A DNA stretch of 56,280 nucleotides from Evernia prunastri (GCA_003184365.1 NKYR01000186.1:1-56280), one strand, 5' to 3'; shown: positions 33,940-46,029, numbered from the stretch's first letter. The notes: generated by a model from the letters alone, not told the origin. A program made the numbers and translations.

Positions 33940-34402
33940 GACGGCCGTTGAGGCCTCATGACAAACGCGACAAATGGTTAGATGGCCAATACCGTGGACT
34001 GAATTTAGCAAGGAGAGGAGGTGAACCTATCGAAGGCGCATAATAAATGCTAAGGCATGCATGCAAAAGCGCAAGATTACCTGGAGTGGTGCTGCCAAGA
34101 GAGGGTGTTTTCTCTACAAACAAGCAAATCCGTGTATCTAACAGGGGCTCTCAAGTACCCATGACTCAATGAGATCTACTGCAAACCTATATATTCCCAT
34201 TGTTGCCATCAACTTGCATAGGGTGCCATGAGTGCTGCGTGATCTAGGCAGGTATCGTAACGACGTAAATTGGTTTCTTATCGGTCTTATCTCCGCTAGC
34301 GTATAATCTTGCGAGTCAAAATAATTCGGAACCGCATTTCTTCAAAAAATCAACAATCAAAGGCACAGGTTTTCTCTCGACAATTTCAATTTCTTAGAAG
34401 AG
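33940..34402. other. Intergenic
   Basis: 463 bp holding the ubc9 3' UTR and the promoter of the asparagine synthetase gene. No feature recognised. Confidence 0.4.
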
Positions 34403-36541
34403 ATGTGTGGAATATTTGCCTGTCACTGGTAAGACTTATGGCCCTAATCGGTACGCGCCTTTGCTGACTCTATAAAGCCATCCCGATGTGCAAAAGTTCA
34501 AGCCCACCGCTTTACGGATGGCCAAGGCGTAAGGTTCCCCAACGTTGGTGTCTTGAGGGGAGCCTGACTAGATCCACAACAGCGCTCGCCATCGTGGTCC
34601 CGATTGGAGTCAGCAAGTCGAATGGACTTAGGAAAGACGAAGGGCTGATTGGGGCTAGGTGGTAACTTTATTGCGAATAACACGAGTCAGATGCCTCGTG
34701 ATTGTATTGCTTGATGCGACGAGGCTGACTTGTGGCAGTCTTGGCCCACGAAAGACTGAGTATTGTTGGCGTTGGTAAGAAGATATTCTCGTGAAGTCTT
34801 CCACCGTTCCTGCTAAGCGTACGCAGACACGGGAGCTCAGCCTCTAGTCAGCGATGATGGCTCATTATCTCTTGCTGTCAACGGTGAAATCTACAATCAT
34901 AGGGTTCTGCGCAAGCAGCTGAAGTACCCTTACAACTTCAAAACCCACTCGGACTGCGAAGTGATTATACCGATGGTGCGGACAGAACAATTTTGACATC
35001 AAGAAACTTCTAATGGTATTTAGTATATGGAATATGGACTTGATGCTCCAAAGTACCTAGATGGCATGTTCTCTTGGGTTCTCTATGACAAGAAAGCAGA
35101 TCGCACAGTAGCCGCCAGAGATCCGATAGGAATCACAAGCTTTTACCAGGGATGGTCGAGCAAGACTCCTGGTGCAATTTATTTCGCATCAGAGTTAAAG
35201 TGCTTGCATCCGGTCTGCGACAAGATCAAGTGGTTTCCCCCGGGCCATGTTTACGATTCTAAAACCGATACACTTACTCAATATTTCCAACCTCGTTGGT
35301 GGGATCCACTTAACGTACCTTCAACTCCGATAGATTACAAACTGATACGAACATCTTTGGAAAGGTCCGTTCGTAAACGGCTGATGGCTGAAGTACCCTA
35401 CGGTGTCTTGCTCTCCGGTGGATTGGACTCAAGCCTAGTTGCGTCGATAGCCCAGAGAGAGACGCTCAGACTCCGGTCAGCATCAGTACGCAAAGTGAAT
35501 GAATACCGCGATCGCGAGCAGCCATCTAGTGAAGAGCTTGTAGGGATTGACGATGACGATGAGCTATCGACCGTGACGTGGCTTCCTCAGCTCCATTCCT
35601 TTTCGATTGGACTCACCAATTCACCTGATACCAAAGCCGCTTTGGAGGTCGCCAAATTTCTCGGAACCAAACATCATAGTTTCAGCTTCACCATTGAGGA
35701 TGGCTTAGATGCAATCTCCGACGTCATCTTTCATCTCGAGACCTACGACGTCACTACCATTAGAGCCTCGACTCCCATGTTCCTTCTCAGCCGTAAGATA
35801 AAGGCCATGGGTGTCAAAATGGTGCTGAGTGGGGAGGGTAGTGATGAGATTTTTGGGGGCTACCTCTACTTTCATGCGGCTCCAGACAAGGAGTCCTTCC
35901 ATGCAGAGACTGTTCGCCGCATCAAGAATCTCCATCTTTCGGATTGCTTGCGAGCCAACAAGTCGACGGCAGCTTGGGGAGTTGAAGCTCGCGTACCATT
36001 CCTTGATAAAGAGGTCAGTATTGCACTCAAGCCATAGGGAATCTACTTAAAGAATATTGCAGTTTGTGGCAAATACAATGGACATCGATCCAGCAGAGAA
36101 GATGATTACAAAAGACCGGATAGAAAAATACATCTTACGCAAGGCTTTTGATACGACCGACGAGCCGGATATGCAACCATACCTCCCGGACAATATCTTA
36201 TGGCGCCAGAAGGAGCAATTCAGCGATGGTGTAGGCTATGGGTGGATAGACGCCTTGAAAGACAACGCTGAGCTTCACGTAACGGATGAGCAGATGAAGC
36301 AGCCCAAAGCTGAGTGGGGAGATGATGTCCCAGATAGCAAGGAAGCGTACTGGTATCGCATCATGTTTGATGAGCTCTTTCCGTCTCAGTGTGCATCCAC
36401 GGTCATGCGCTGGACACCTACGTGGTCAAAGCAGACAGACCCAAGCGGACGGTAAGATATCTTTTGGACTAAGATGAGATTAATTCTAACTTTGACAGGG
36501 CGATCGCAACGCACCTTGCCAAATACGAATACCAGAAATAG
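34403..36541 (+). CDS. Asparagine synthetase (glutamine-hydrolysing)
   Basis: Model: exons 34403-34428, 34478-34528, 34583-34608, 34659-34685, 34739-34774, 34827-34975, 35024-36013, 36063-36451, 36499-36541 (578 aa). It converts aspartate, glutamine and ATP to asparagine and glutamate. The N-terminus MCGIFACHCHPD exposes the catalytic Cys2 of the class II glutaminase domain after Met removal. RHRGPDWSG, LAHERLSIVG and NGEIYNH follow. The synthetase domain has the pyrophosphate loop SGGLDSS (about 236-242) and SGEGSDEIFGGY. The C-terminus ends AKYEYQK. The 5' part is split into five exons of 26-51 nt, whereas the synthetase domain is mostly one 990-nt exon. Confidence 0.95.
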
Positions 36542-36972
36542 ACTGTCTGTATTCATTTTGTGTGCCATGTCTTTGATACGGGGATCACATGAAGGACTTT
36601 GCCATGATGTGTAGACTAAGAGTTAATAGGCTTCCGACTAATGAGGAAAGGTAGTTGGCCAGCATTCCGTATTTGTTCTACAGACAATCAGTCGATACAG
36701 CACTATGCATGAGACCATCTTGCGGAAAGGCAGTTCAATGTAGAGGGATTCGGACGGGGTGCTCGAGCCAATAGATAACCAAGCAGGTGGTTGGACAGCC
36801 GGATTAGTAATCAACCGTCATAACCGTGAACTCAATTCTTAAATTAACTCGCTGTTTACTCCGTTGTTACTCACTTTTTTCGTTCAACCTGTTCCCTGCC
36901 TGCATCAACATCCTCAAGCTAACACAGCATCTGAGTGTTCTCGGTTTTTTCAAGTCTATATCGTCCATCAGA
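36542..36972. other. Intergenic
   Basis: About 430 bp between the asparagine synthetase stop and the porin start on the same strand. The 150 bp before 36973 are pyrimidine-rich, fitting the promoter of a strongly expressed gene. Confidence 0.4.
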
Positions 36973-38244
36973 ATGTCTATTCCTCCAGCCTTCTCTGACA
37001 TTTCAAAAACCTCAAATGATGCGAGTAACCCTGCGCGGGTTTACATAGAATGAGCAGCTAACGGATCTACAGCTCTTGAACAAAGACTTCTACCACATTG
37101 CAGCTGGTAATCGTAGCCTCATAGTTGTTGCAATGGAACATGTGAAGCTTATGACTCTTTGAAGCCAAAATCGATGTCAAGTCCAAAGCTCCCAATGGAG
37201 TGAGCTTTAACGTCAAAGGCACATCTACCCACGAAGGTCCAACGAGTGCTTCCGTGAGTCTCCAGCTTGGATCAAATGGACCCTCACTTTGCACGCGCCA
37301 GGGTTACTAATATACTTTCTACGTTAGGTTGAAGCCAAATACGTTGATCCGCCTACGGGTATGGTTTTCGACTTGCTTCGCTTCATCATCACGACCCATT
37401 CCCATACTTCTTCTACTTTCAACCACATTGTCATTCTCAGCCCTGGGTATGCTGCGTTACTGATATCTCATCAACGTGCAGGTCTGTCTCTCACTCAAGC
37501 ATGGACAACCGCAAATGTTCTCAGTACAAAGCTGGAGCTTGACAATAACTTCGCCAAGGGCCTGAAGGCCGAAGCTCTTACAGACTTTGTTCCGAGCTCA
37601 CAAAAATTCGGCGCAAAACTCAATCTCTACTTCAAACAGCCTAACTTCAATGCCCGCGCCTTCTTCGATGTCCTTAAGGGTCCTGTTGCAAATGTTGACG
37701 CCGTTCTGGGTCGCGACGGTTTCTTGGTTGGTGGTGAGGCAGGCTATGATGTCCAGAAAGCCGCAATCACCAGGTATTCATTGGCCGTTGGCTATACAGC
37801 GGCAGAGTATAGCGCCGCTATCACTGCGACGAGCAGCTTGAGTGTCTTCGCCGCCTCATACTACCACAAGGTCAATTCGCAAGCCGAGGCAGGCGCAAAA
37901 GCAACTTGGGATTCAAAAGGTAGTAACAACGTTGGCATGGAAGTGGCAGGCAAATATCGTCTCGACCCCACGTCCTTCGCCAAGGTATGAGCCATTCGAG
38001 CCATTTTTTCTCTTATACAATTAAACTTAGTTCGGATACTAGGCCAAGATCAATGACCGAGGCATTGCTGCTTTCGCGTACAACGTCAAACTTCGACCTG
38101 GTGTCACAGTGGGCCTCGGGCTGTCTCTCGATACTCAAAATCTCAACGAAGCTGCACACAAGGTAATACTTCCGCATCGTCACCGGAAGCGTAACATCAA
38201 TTGACAAGTGACAGGTCGGCACAAGCTTCGAATTCGAGGGTTAG
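36973..38244 (+). CDS. por1: Mitochondrial outer-membrane porin (VDAC)
   Basis: Model: exons 36973-37020, 37073-37106, 37165-37253, 37328-37358, 37482-37984, 38043-38162, 38215-38244 (284 aa). VDAC forms the 19-strand beta-barrel that passes metabolites and ADP/ATP. The N-terminal helix MSIPPAFSDISKTSND joins across intron 1 to LLNKDFYH. The ELDNNFAKGLKAE, GLSLTQAWTTANVLSTKLEL and GLGLSLDTQNLNEAAHKVG blocks are typical of fungal porins, and the end is TSFEFEG. Intron 1 has a GC donor (AATGAT|GCGAGT). A GT donor three bases further on would break frame. Confidence 0.95.
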
Positions 38245-38497
38245 AATGAGGAGGTTATTGAATTATTTGATTTTCTGTAGTTCACGTAATTGTAACTAGA
38301 CGACTGCTCTTCCTTGTAGCGGCCACAAACCAGCAAACACTGTCAATACATGAGCTCACGAGGCTTCATTTATTTATTGCATCTCAACAACAGCGATAAA
38401 GCAATGCGACAAAAGCACATGTTTCCATTCGATGCACACTCAAGTCTCCGATGGAGGCTTGACCTGTCATGCCTTGATGTTTTTGTAAAACTTTTCT

Positions 38498-39330
38498 TCA
38501 ACCCTCGTCCTTCTTGCGGCTAGCCCTGCTCCCGTCAAGTAGTGAAGGTATAGACAAAGCAAATGTAACCACCGTTGTGATCAACAAAAATTGAAACAGG
38601 ACACTGCTCCCTTCCGTAAATCCTACGCTCTCGTCCTCTATACGCCGACGTCGTCGTTCATCTTGCTGTTCCTGGGTACGATGATGTCTTTCACGATCGA
38701 AGTGGGGAACGTCATTGAACCCCGCCTGTCCTTGACCAGGTCCAAACCCCCCACCTCTAGGCTCACCGGTTTCGGCAGTTCCTGGTTCCTCGGCCGGCGC
38801 CTGCCTCTTACTACCCTGGGCACCCCATCCTCCACTCCGGTAAAAGCTGGGTGGTGGCCCCTTGAACTGGGTCCGTCTTCGACTGAGTCCGCTTGCAGGT
38901 CTGGAGCCGAAAGGAGTTGAATAGCTCGAATGGGAGCCTTGGGGCGCTTTGGACCAATTTGCACCTTGGACGCCTTGAATATCTCGATCATAGCGTTCGC
39001 GTTTCTGCGGAGTACCAAGTACTGCGTAAGCTTCTGAGATTCTGACAAAGCGCTCCGAGGCTTGTGGATCATTGCGATTACGATCTGGATGGTGGGTCTT
39101 GGAGAGAGAGTAAAACTGCCTGCGTTGTGTAAGCAACTCCTCCAGACCATAAATGTCGCTGCGCACTTTTTAATATCTCCCGCAGAGGCATTTGGGTCAA
39201 GACCCAATGTCTCGTAGTGGCTTGCTGATTCGCTTCTCCATGCTGATGTCTTGTGAAACAGCGCAGTGTGAGGGAAGGCCGGTCGAAGAAGCAAGAAAGT
39301 TGAGGGAAGTGATGACCGAGTTAATGGCAT
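38498..39330 (-). CDS. J-domain (DnaJ-like) protein with C-terminal membrane anchor, probably mitochondrial
   Basis: Model: exons 39330-39167 and 39119-38498 (261 aa). The N-terminus is Ser/Arg-rich and Phe-containing without acidic residues (MPLTRSSLPSTFLLLRPAFP), suggesting a mitochondrial presequence. The J-domain starts at HYETLGLDPNASAGDIKKQF, has the HPD signature in THHPDRNRND, and ends in KRERYDRDIQG. A Gly/Pro/Ser-rich linker follows, then a basic segment and a transmembrane helix (VLFQFLLITTVVTFALSI). J-domain proteins stimulate Hsp70 ATPase; the partner here is unknown. The 47-nt intron splits the J-domain. Confidence 0.85.
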
Positions 39331-39599
39331 GCCTCATGCTGAGAGGCGTACTGCTCCTACTGAGGTTTTATGTCGCCCATGATGCCAATAACTCCATGCA
39401 TCATTGTGGGATACAAAATCTTTGATGACATAACCTGGAAGAAGCGCGATCGAGCGCTAGGGCTCAGCGGGCCCTACATCCCTTGGCTCCGTGGCTCCTC
39501 AAGTACCTAACCTAAGTACTCTAATTGGGCGTTTGTCACGCAGGCCCAGAGGGTGTTGAAAAAACTTTCTCGCAACGCTCGAATCATACAATTGCGCTG
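39331..39599. other. Transition from genes to repeat block
   Basis: Promoter side of the J-domain gene, ending in a GC-rich patch (about 39430-39560) before composition drops abruptly into AT-rich repeat DNA. Confidence 0.4.
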
Positions 39600-41026
39600 T
39601 AGAAAGTAGTTATACATATTCAAGTCTTTAGTAAGACCAGTGTCACTCTTAATTGACTGCAGAGAACGCCTATATTCCTGTAATCATATCGAAAAAGATC
39701 AACTGACTTCAATGAGATTATAAGCATCAAGAATTTAGAGAGCAGACACTTATGCTTAGATTATCTATCAATATTATGCTTAATCTTATGAAAAAGAATT
39801 ATAAGTCGTCGAATAAAAAGATAGTCATCGCTTTAAAGACGATATCTGTATTTATTAAATTATTAAAAGAGCGATCGAAGAATTCCAATTATAAATAATA
39901 CACGACGAAATACGTAAATTGATCTTCAAATCGAATCAAAGAGATTTTTATATAAATGAAAAGATTACTTATATTAAGCATTAAGCAGTTAGCAAGAATA
40001 TCGTCTTTTCGAACGTCAGCTATATCAGCGTTTTAGATCGCTTAATAGAAACGATTCTATTTTTCATAATTTTAAAATAAGCTTAGACGTAGTATAGCAG
40101 AGAGAATGAAATCATCATTAAATTATAAGACGAAACGATAAATAAGACATTAAAAGAAAAAAGCTCGATTGAGATAATTATAATATAAAGAGTATAAATA
40201 TTATAAGAAAGTTAATTAAGACGATTAAAAGACTGAGAAGCGACGATATTTACATTATAATTTCAGACGAGAAAAAAATTACTATATTACGAGAAAATAA
40301 GAAGTAAATAAAACGATTTAGTGATAAAGTAAAAGTGATTATAAAGAAATATAGTGTTTTACTTTATAAAGTAAAAACGAAAGTAATAGATATCAAAGAT
40401 TAAGCTATAGTTATTAAATTCGTGCAAAACGAGAACGCAAACATCTTAAATCTCGATATTATATAATTAAATTAATTCGAAACGTTCAAGAAAGGTTAAT
40501 AAAGAAGATCTTTTATTATAAATTTAATTAGTTCGAAAAAAGAAAATAGAGTAATTGATAAAGAAATCGTTATAAACTTCGAGCTATATAACTATCGTAT
40601 ATATAATAGACAATATCGATCGAGATAATCCTTCGAATGTTATTAATACGATTATATATCAATATTATATCTTACGAAAGAAAAACTCATATGTAGTAAA
40701 TATAGGAAAGAATATAATTATCAAGAGTATATAGCGAGATTTTTTAAATGTATAATATATAAGAATTAATATAGAATGTAAAATAAGATATACGAGATAA
40801 AGAATAAGAATATCGAACGAATATTATAAGCGAGAATATAAATCTTAGCTAGATTCGTATACTCTAAAGATTAAAAGAAACTCGAACGTCAAGCAATTAG
40901 TTAAATAGTAGACTATTTTCAGAATATTATTAATTAGTTGAGAAAAAATATAGTTTTCTTAAGACTTTAGATTAAACGAGAAGATTTAGTCTTAAGAGAA
41001 AAAATAATTAGTATATCGAATCTAAA

Positions 41027-41213
41027 TGACAAGGAACGAGGCTTGATACATTGACTATGTACGTGACTTGGCTAGGTGTACAAGACGAAAGGTCAGGAAC
41101 CAGAAGAACAGGTGACCCCGAGCAGCCCTTAAAGGGCTGTCGGCTAATACACGGCTAGGCTGAAATCTCATGGAATCTCATGGAAGCTCCGGTGGCCGAG
41201 TCACACCGTGACA
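41027..41213. repeat. Solo LTR, 187 bp, TSD CTAAA
   Basis: Normal-GC island TGACAAGGAACG...CACCGTGACA in AT-rich DNA, flanked on both sides by CTAAA (41022-41026 and 41214-41218). TG...CA ends plus a 5-bp duplication identify a solo LTR. It is not RIP-mutated, so it inserted after the surrounding LINE decayed. Its terminal TCACACCGTGACA also ends the fragment at 46530-46716. Confidence 0.82.
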
Positions 41214-41808
41214 CTAAAAAAGATCGTGACTTCGAATTTTTAGAGAGAAAGAATATTTATAATAATATCGTTAATAGGAGTTTTAACGAGAAATAGATTA
41301 CGCTCTAAAGCAGTGAAAGAGATCGAGATATACGAAAAAAATAAAGCGTTAAAAGAAATTAACGATATTAATAAAAAAAGAAGATCGCTGAGTTAACTAA
41401 ATAATAATAAAAAAATCGCGATATTAATCTTTCAAAACAAGATAAAGAAATATATTCAGTCTCTATAAAACGTAAAAAATATTTTAAAAAAGTTCGACTG
41501 AATCGAAGATATAAAAAATAATATAATCGAGAGAAATTAATAATAGCATATCGCAATTAGCTAACTATATTACAATATAATATCAGAAAATTTAAAATCG
41601 TTATAATAAAACTCTTCAAAAACGAGAATATCTATAATATCGATATTAGTATTATTCAAAAATTATGACGAAATTTCGAAAAGATCTCTTATTATCCTCT
41701 CAAAGACAGATTTGATATTATTTATCTCTACTACGAAAATATTAGAATATACTTTTATATCAATAAAAAGATATCGTCGAAAAACTAATGTTTTAAATAT
41801 TATTCGTC

Positions 41809-42002
41809 TGTCACCGGATCTCGCGTAAGTATATGTCTTACTAGTAAGCAGAGGGATTACGCGTAAGCATCAAAACGAATGAACTGGATTGTGTGTGTAT
41901 TGTGTGGATTGAATGATGTTCTAGCTATCACTGGAAAGAAAGCTATATACTTCATGTCAAGCCTGCCTAGCTACCGCCAAGCAAGTACGAGACTTCGCAA
42001 CA
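41809..42002. repeat. Solo LTR, 194 bp, TSD TCGTC
   Basis: It starts TGTCACCGGATCTCGCG and ends GACTTCGCAACA, flanked by TCGTC at 41804-41808 and 42003-42007. The sequence is distinct from the other two solo LTRs, so it belongs to a different family. It is unmutated compared with its AT-rich surroundings. Confidence 0.82.
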
Positions 42003-42588
42003 TCGTCGAATCTATATATTCTAAACATCAAGTCAGTTAACGAAAGAATACTTCGAATTTATAATGTGTATAATTCAGACGCTCAGAAAGAAAACGAATT
42101 TTTCGACTATATAAGATATTTAAGAATCATAAAAACAGCGAATAAATTATGCTGAGCGACTTTAATCTTTATTATATATTATAAGACGATTTAGAAGTAA
42201 AATAAGACGATAAGACAGACGATCTTATTATAATAGCTGAGAAATTTATAATAAAATAAGTACTATCGATAGAGATAGTTATATACGAAGAAAACTGTCA
42301 AACTACGATAGATTTAATATTCGTCAGTTCGAAATTAACAAATAAAGTTATTAAATGTAATATCGAGAAAGCTTTCGAGAGTGAGTCTAATCACTTATCT
42401 ATTTTCACGTCTCTAAAATTAATCATAATAGACTTTATATCGAAATTAAGACGAAATTTTAATCGAATAAATTTCGAAAGACTGAGAGAAATATTAAAGA
42501 ATTTTATAAATTTCGAAAAATATCTTAATTAGTAGACGAAGAGACGTGCTTAATTAAATAGTAAAATCGATTTTCAAATAGTAGTTAT

Positions 42589-42781
42589 TGTTACGACCGT
42601 ACCCTGGTCCCTACCAGGGCCTCCCAGCACCTTCCTCCTTTGTTTGGCACATAGGGCTTAGCGCGGCTTGGCAGAGGCCTTCTCCTACATATCAGCCTCA
42701 TGCCATGTAGATATTCGCTCCTTAGCTAGTTGTCTTATTCAATACACCTACATTGATCTCATATCTGTACCGGTTCTGACA
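42589..42781 (+). repeat. Solo LTR related to the Ty3/gypsy LTR, 193 bp, TSD GTTAT
   Basis: It starts TGTTACGACCGTACC and ends CCGGTTCTGACA, flanked by GTTAT at 42584-42588 and 42782-42786. It shares both termini and the TAGTTGTCTTATTCAAT block with the 223-bp LTR at 90-312 but differs in the middle, so it is a sister subfamily. Confidence 0.85.
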
Positions 42782-43369
42782 GTTATAATAAATGCTCTTT
42801 AGACGATTATAGTTTAATCTATATCGTTTAATAGAATATCGTCACGATTTAAGTCAGACTTTATATCTGAATATAAAGAAGTTTAACGAAGATTTAATCG
42901 TCTAAAGAAAAGATAAAGAATTTAACTAACGAAGAAAGTTTGAAACGAGTATCGAACGATTAAAAACTTTAAAAATAATCTTATCAAAAGAACTGCAAAG
43001 AAAGTCTTTAGAAAGTTCGTTATCGAAGTGTATAAGTCGTCTAAGATTATGTAAAAGAAGATCAAATAAACTCGCAAATATTCAATAAAATAAATTTATC
43101 TTCTTTCACTAAAGAACGAAAATAAACTAAAGATCAGCGAGTCGAAGATTAAGATTAATCTACTGCTTAGAACGCTCTTTTCATCGTCTGTTTAGACTAA
43201 TCTAATCGATATCGACGACGATATAATATATTCAAACGCTTATATGATGTAGATTATTATTATCGACGAGATTAAAAAAACGATATCGCAGTCTTCATCA
43301 AAAAAGATTTTAGACGAGAACGAAATATCGAATCTTATTCTCAAAGAGACTAGCGCTATTTTTCTTTTA

Positions 43370-44071
43370 CATCTATATCGAATTTTTAATATATATCTTA
43401 CAAACGACTATTACTCGAATTATTTTAGAATATTAGTAATAATAATTCTATCTAAATCGAAAAAGAATTACTTTATTTTTAAAAGCTATAGATCTATTCC
43501 ACTATTAAACATTATAGAGAAGATAATGAAATTTATTCTCGCTAGACGTATAGCATATCTAGCGAAGATTTATCAACTACTTTTCGTCACGCATATGAGA
43601 GATAGACGACTGAAATTATACGAATATAATATTTATTATCTATTGAAACGTATATATTAGATATAAAACTCTAATAAAATAGTCACGATATTACTACTCG
43701 ATATATCAGATATATAAGATAAAATCTTTCATCTTAGATTACTATATAATCTTCGAAAGCGATTAATAGATTCGAATATCATCAAATAAATGAAATTCTT
43801 TCTATTAAATAGAATTATTATACTAAAAACTAACGAATATATCACATCAAAAAACTTTATAGTTATAGATATTTCACAGAATTTATCTTTGTTATTTATT
43901 CTTTATCTATTTTATAATTTGAATCTTATAGATATATATAACACGCGATTAGATCTCAATATTACTATAATAAATTTTGTTAATAACATAGATTTACTAA
44001 CGATAAAAAACTTCTTCGAAAATAACTGCAATTATCTTCGAAGAATTCATAACGAGATTTATCTACTATAG
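43370..44071 (+). pseudogene. Reverse-transcriptase remnant of the LINE
   Basis: One open stretch reads FKSYRSIPLLNIIEKIMKFI and ARRIAYLAKIYQLL, matching the YRPIALLNTLGK...LAxRI block of non-LTR reverse transcriptases. About 200 bp later another reads LLFILYLFYNLNLIDIYN and INFVNNIDLLTI, matching PLSPxLYLFYNADL and the FxDD catalytic box. The catalytic Asp pair is changed to Asn-Asn (G-to-A on the coding strand), so the protein is dead. Frameshifts and stops lie between the pieces. Confidence 0.82.
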
Positions 44072-44902
44072 ATTAAACGTTATAATTCGAAATTCGATTT
44101 TAAGAAATATCAGCTAGTTTACCTCAGTAGAAAGTAGAGAGATAACTTAGACTTATTTCTCGAGCTTAACATTATATAGTTTGTCGAGACGAAAGATTTC
44201 GTTATATATTTGAGAATATAAATAGATAGAAAACTTCGATAAAATAATCGTATAAGAGAAATTCGCGCTAAGATTATTAAGATCATAGAAGCATTAATAA
44301 GAATATCGAAATTCATCTAAAATAATAATTACAAGAGTATACGTCAGCTATATCAGACGATAGTGATATTACAAATCGCGTATAACTGCTCAATCTGATA
44401 TTAATTCGAAAACTCTTCGAAATATAATAAGTTTTATTTAGTAGCGTTGCAAAGAATTCAATCGCGTACGACTAAAAGAGTTATAGAGATATTTAAAATT
44501 ATATCAACTTCAGTCCTCGATATAGAAGTATATATTCTATCGATTAAATAGTAGTTAGAAAAATTAATCTCTGAGACGATGCTAAGAATTATAATAAGTT
44601 TCTTCTATTATAAGTCTTATACGAAGCGATGAAAATTCAAGAGAAAACTAAAAAAAATAGACTTACTAATTCACTAAAGAGATATATTAATAAATTTAAA
44701 TTTCTCTATAATAATATTAATAGCTCGAAAAGTTATAATTATTTAACGTTTTATCGAAATGAAAATTCTTAAAGATAATTATCTGCAAAATCAAAGAGAA
44801 GATAAGAAAATTATCGAAATAATTTATAAGAAAAAATTACACGATATTCTATACTAACGAAAGCGAAATTAATAAGAATATCGAAGTAATAGCGATAATC
44901 TA

Positions 44903-45127
44903 TGTCAGAACCGTGCCCAGAGTCAAGTCTAATGGGGGTAAATTGAATAAGACAACTAGATAAAGAGCGAATATGTGCACAGGAGAAGAGCGCTTAAATA
45001 CTAGGAAGAATCCCCGCTAGCCTATGTGATAATGAGAATGTGTCAATGACCAATAAATACTCTATGTGCCTGACACATAGCCATAAACACTCCCTTTGTA
45101 CCTAACAGCTAGGGTACGTCCGTAACA
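44903..45127 (-). repeat. 3' LTR of the Ty3/gypsy copy
   Basis: 225 bp, reverse complement of the family LTR, TG...CA ends. It differs from the copy at 90-312 by a few substitutions and small indels. Confidence 0.88.
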
Positions 45128-45661
45128 CTACCCCCCCCCTCAGGCAAGCGATGCCCCAGCGCTGTAGATTGGCCTGCGAGTCGTCTGCGTGCAGAAAGAA
45201 TGAGGATAGTGGCGAGGTCTCGGAGATTTCGGAGACGGCGTGGCCTTTTTGACTTGGCAATAGCGTTGTGAGGCCCAGGGTTCTCCGGATATTTGCTGTG
45301 ATAGTCATTGACTACGTCCTGGGCCCCCTCAAACTCATTATTGTCAGTATTCCACCAAGTCAGGGTGTCATCATCATCTTTCCACTTGACTTGGTACTGC
45401 AATTGGTTGTAATGACGTCGAGAGTCTAGGATATCCTCCACAACCCATTCGTCACCCTTAGGCGTCTCGATTGGCTTTGCGGGAGAATTCTTCTGGCCCG
45501 GGAGCGGATCCCTAGGAGCGAGCGTCAATAGTTTGGGACTGACGACTGGACGGATCTTCATTGTGGGAGGGAGTTGGAGTTTGTATGCAGATCCCACGAC
45601 CTTAATGACTTTGAAAGGTCCTTCGTTCTTGTTTCCCAGCTTCTTTGACGGGCGTGTGGTC
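45128..45661 (-). pseudogene. Pol C-terminus with chromodomain
   Basis: Minus-strand frame from the N at 45662 to a stop inside the LTR (reading through to 45109). It begins with the post-integrase segment LGNKNEGPFKVIKVVG, then AYKLQLPPTMKIRPVV, and carries a chromodomain (EWVVEDILDSRR...LQYQVKWK...WWNTDNNEFEGAQDVV). Chromodomains direct integration of chromoviruses to heterochromatin marks, which fits the repeat-rich location. The upstream enzyme domains are absent from this assembly. Confidence 0.85.
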
Positions 45662-45764
45662 NTAATAGCGATAATCTATGTCAGAACCGTGCCCAGAGTC
45701 AAGTCTAATGGGGGTAAATTGAATAAGACAACTAGATAAAGAGCGAATATGTGCACAGGAGAAN
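45662..45764. other. 101-bp segment between two single Ns: probable assembly join
   Basis: Bases 45663-45763 repeat 44887-44987 exactly as far as I can compare, including 16 bases of unique flank outside the LTR. Each side carries one N. A genuine insertion would not copy non-element flank plus half an LTR between ambiguous bases; a gap-filling artefact would. Confidence 0.8.
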
Positions 45765-46029
45765 CGCGTTGCTCACGGAGAGTTTGAATCATTTCTAGGA
45801 CTGAGAGTACGTTGCTCTCTACGGACTGAGTTAGGTCCTCAGGGGAGTTGATATTCCATGGATCCAGGGTTGTATCGAAGTTCTCTCCGTCCTTTGGGAT
45901 CACTGAAAGTCTTCGATCTTTCGTTTGTTTTAAGAGGCTGCTGGCTCCTTGTTGAATTTCCTTGAGAGACTCTTGCAGTTCTGTCATATCAAGTGGAGTA
46001 GCCTCGTTTACCGCGCTCAAATTTGCCAT
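45765..46029 (-). pseudogene. Gag-like N-terminus
   Basis: Starts MANLSAVNEATPLDMTELQE, polar and helical, and runs into the N at 45764 after about 88 codons. Its position, 277 bp inside the 5' LTR, and its orientation fit the start of Gag of the same element. No nucleocapsid zinc knuckle is included. Confidence 0.65.

Larger units (their letters stand above)
39600..44902 (+). mobile_element. RIP-degraded Tad1-like LINE, interrupted by three solo LTRs
   Basis: About 5.3 kb of extremely AT-rich DNA. Despite the mutations, plus-strand translation still reads as a LINE: an endonuclease-like LSDFNLYY (from GDFNLHH) near 42150, then reverse-transcriptase blocks at 43377-43580 and 43790-44071. Changes are of the C-to-T and G-to-A type expected for RIP, and stops interrupt all frames. 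Younger, unmutated solo LTRs sit at 41027-41213, 41809-42002 and 42589-42781. Exact element ends are not resolved; the left limit is where AT-rich DNA begins. Confidence 0.8.

Noticed and set aside
37021..37026. Alternative GT donor at 37025 in the porin gene instead of the GC donor at 37021
   Set aside because: It would add four bases and shift the conserved LLNKDFYH frame.
38591..38920. Frames antisense to the J-domain gene
   Set aside because: The minus strand carries a clear J-domain; the Pro/Gly-rich coding bias creates chance opposite frames.
41368..41556. Small AT-rich minus-strand frame
   Set aside because: Chance frame in RIP-degraded sequence, rich in Phe, Tyr, Leu and Ile from AT composition only.
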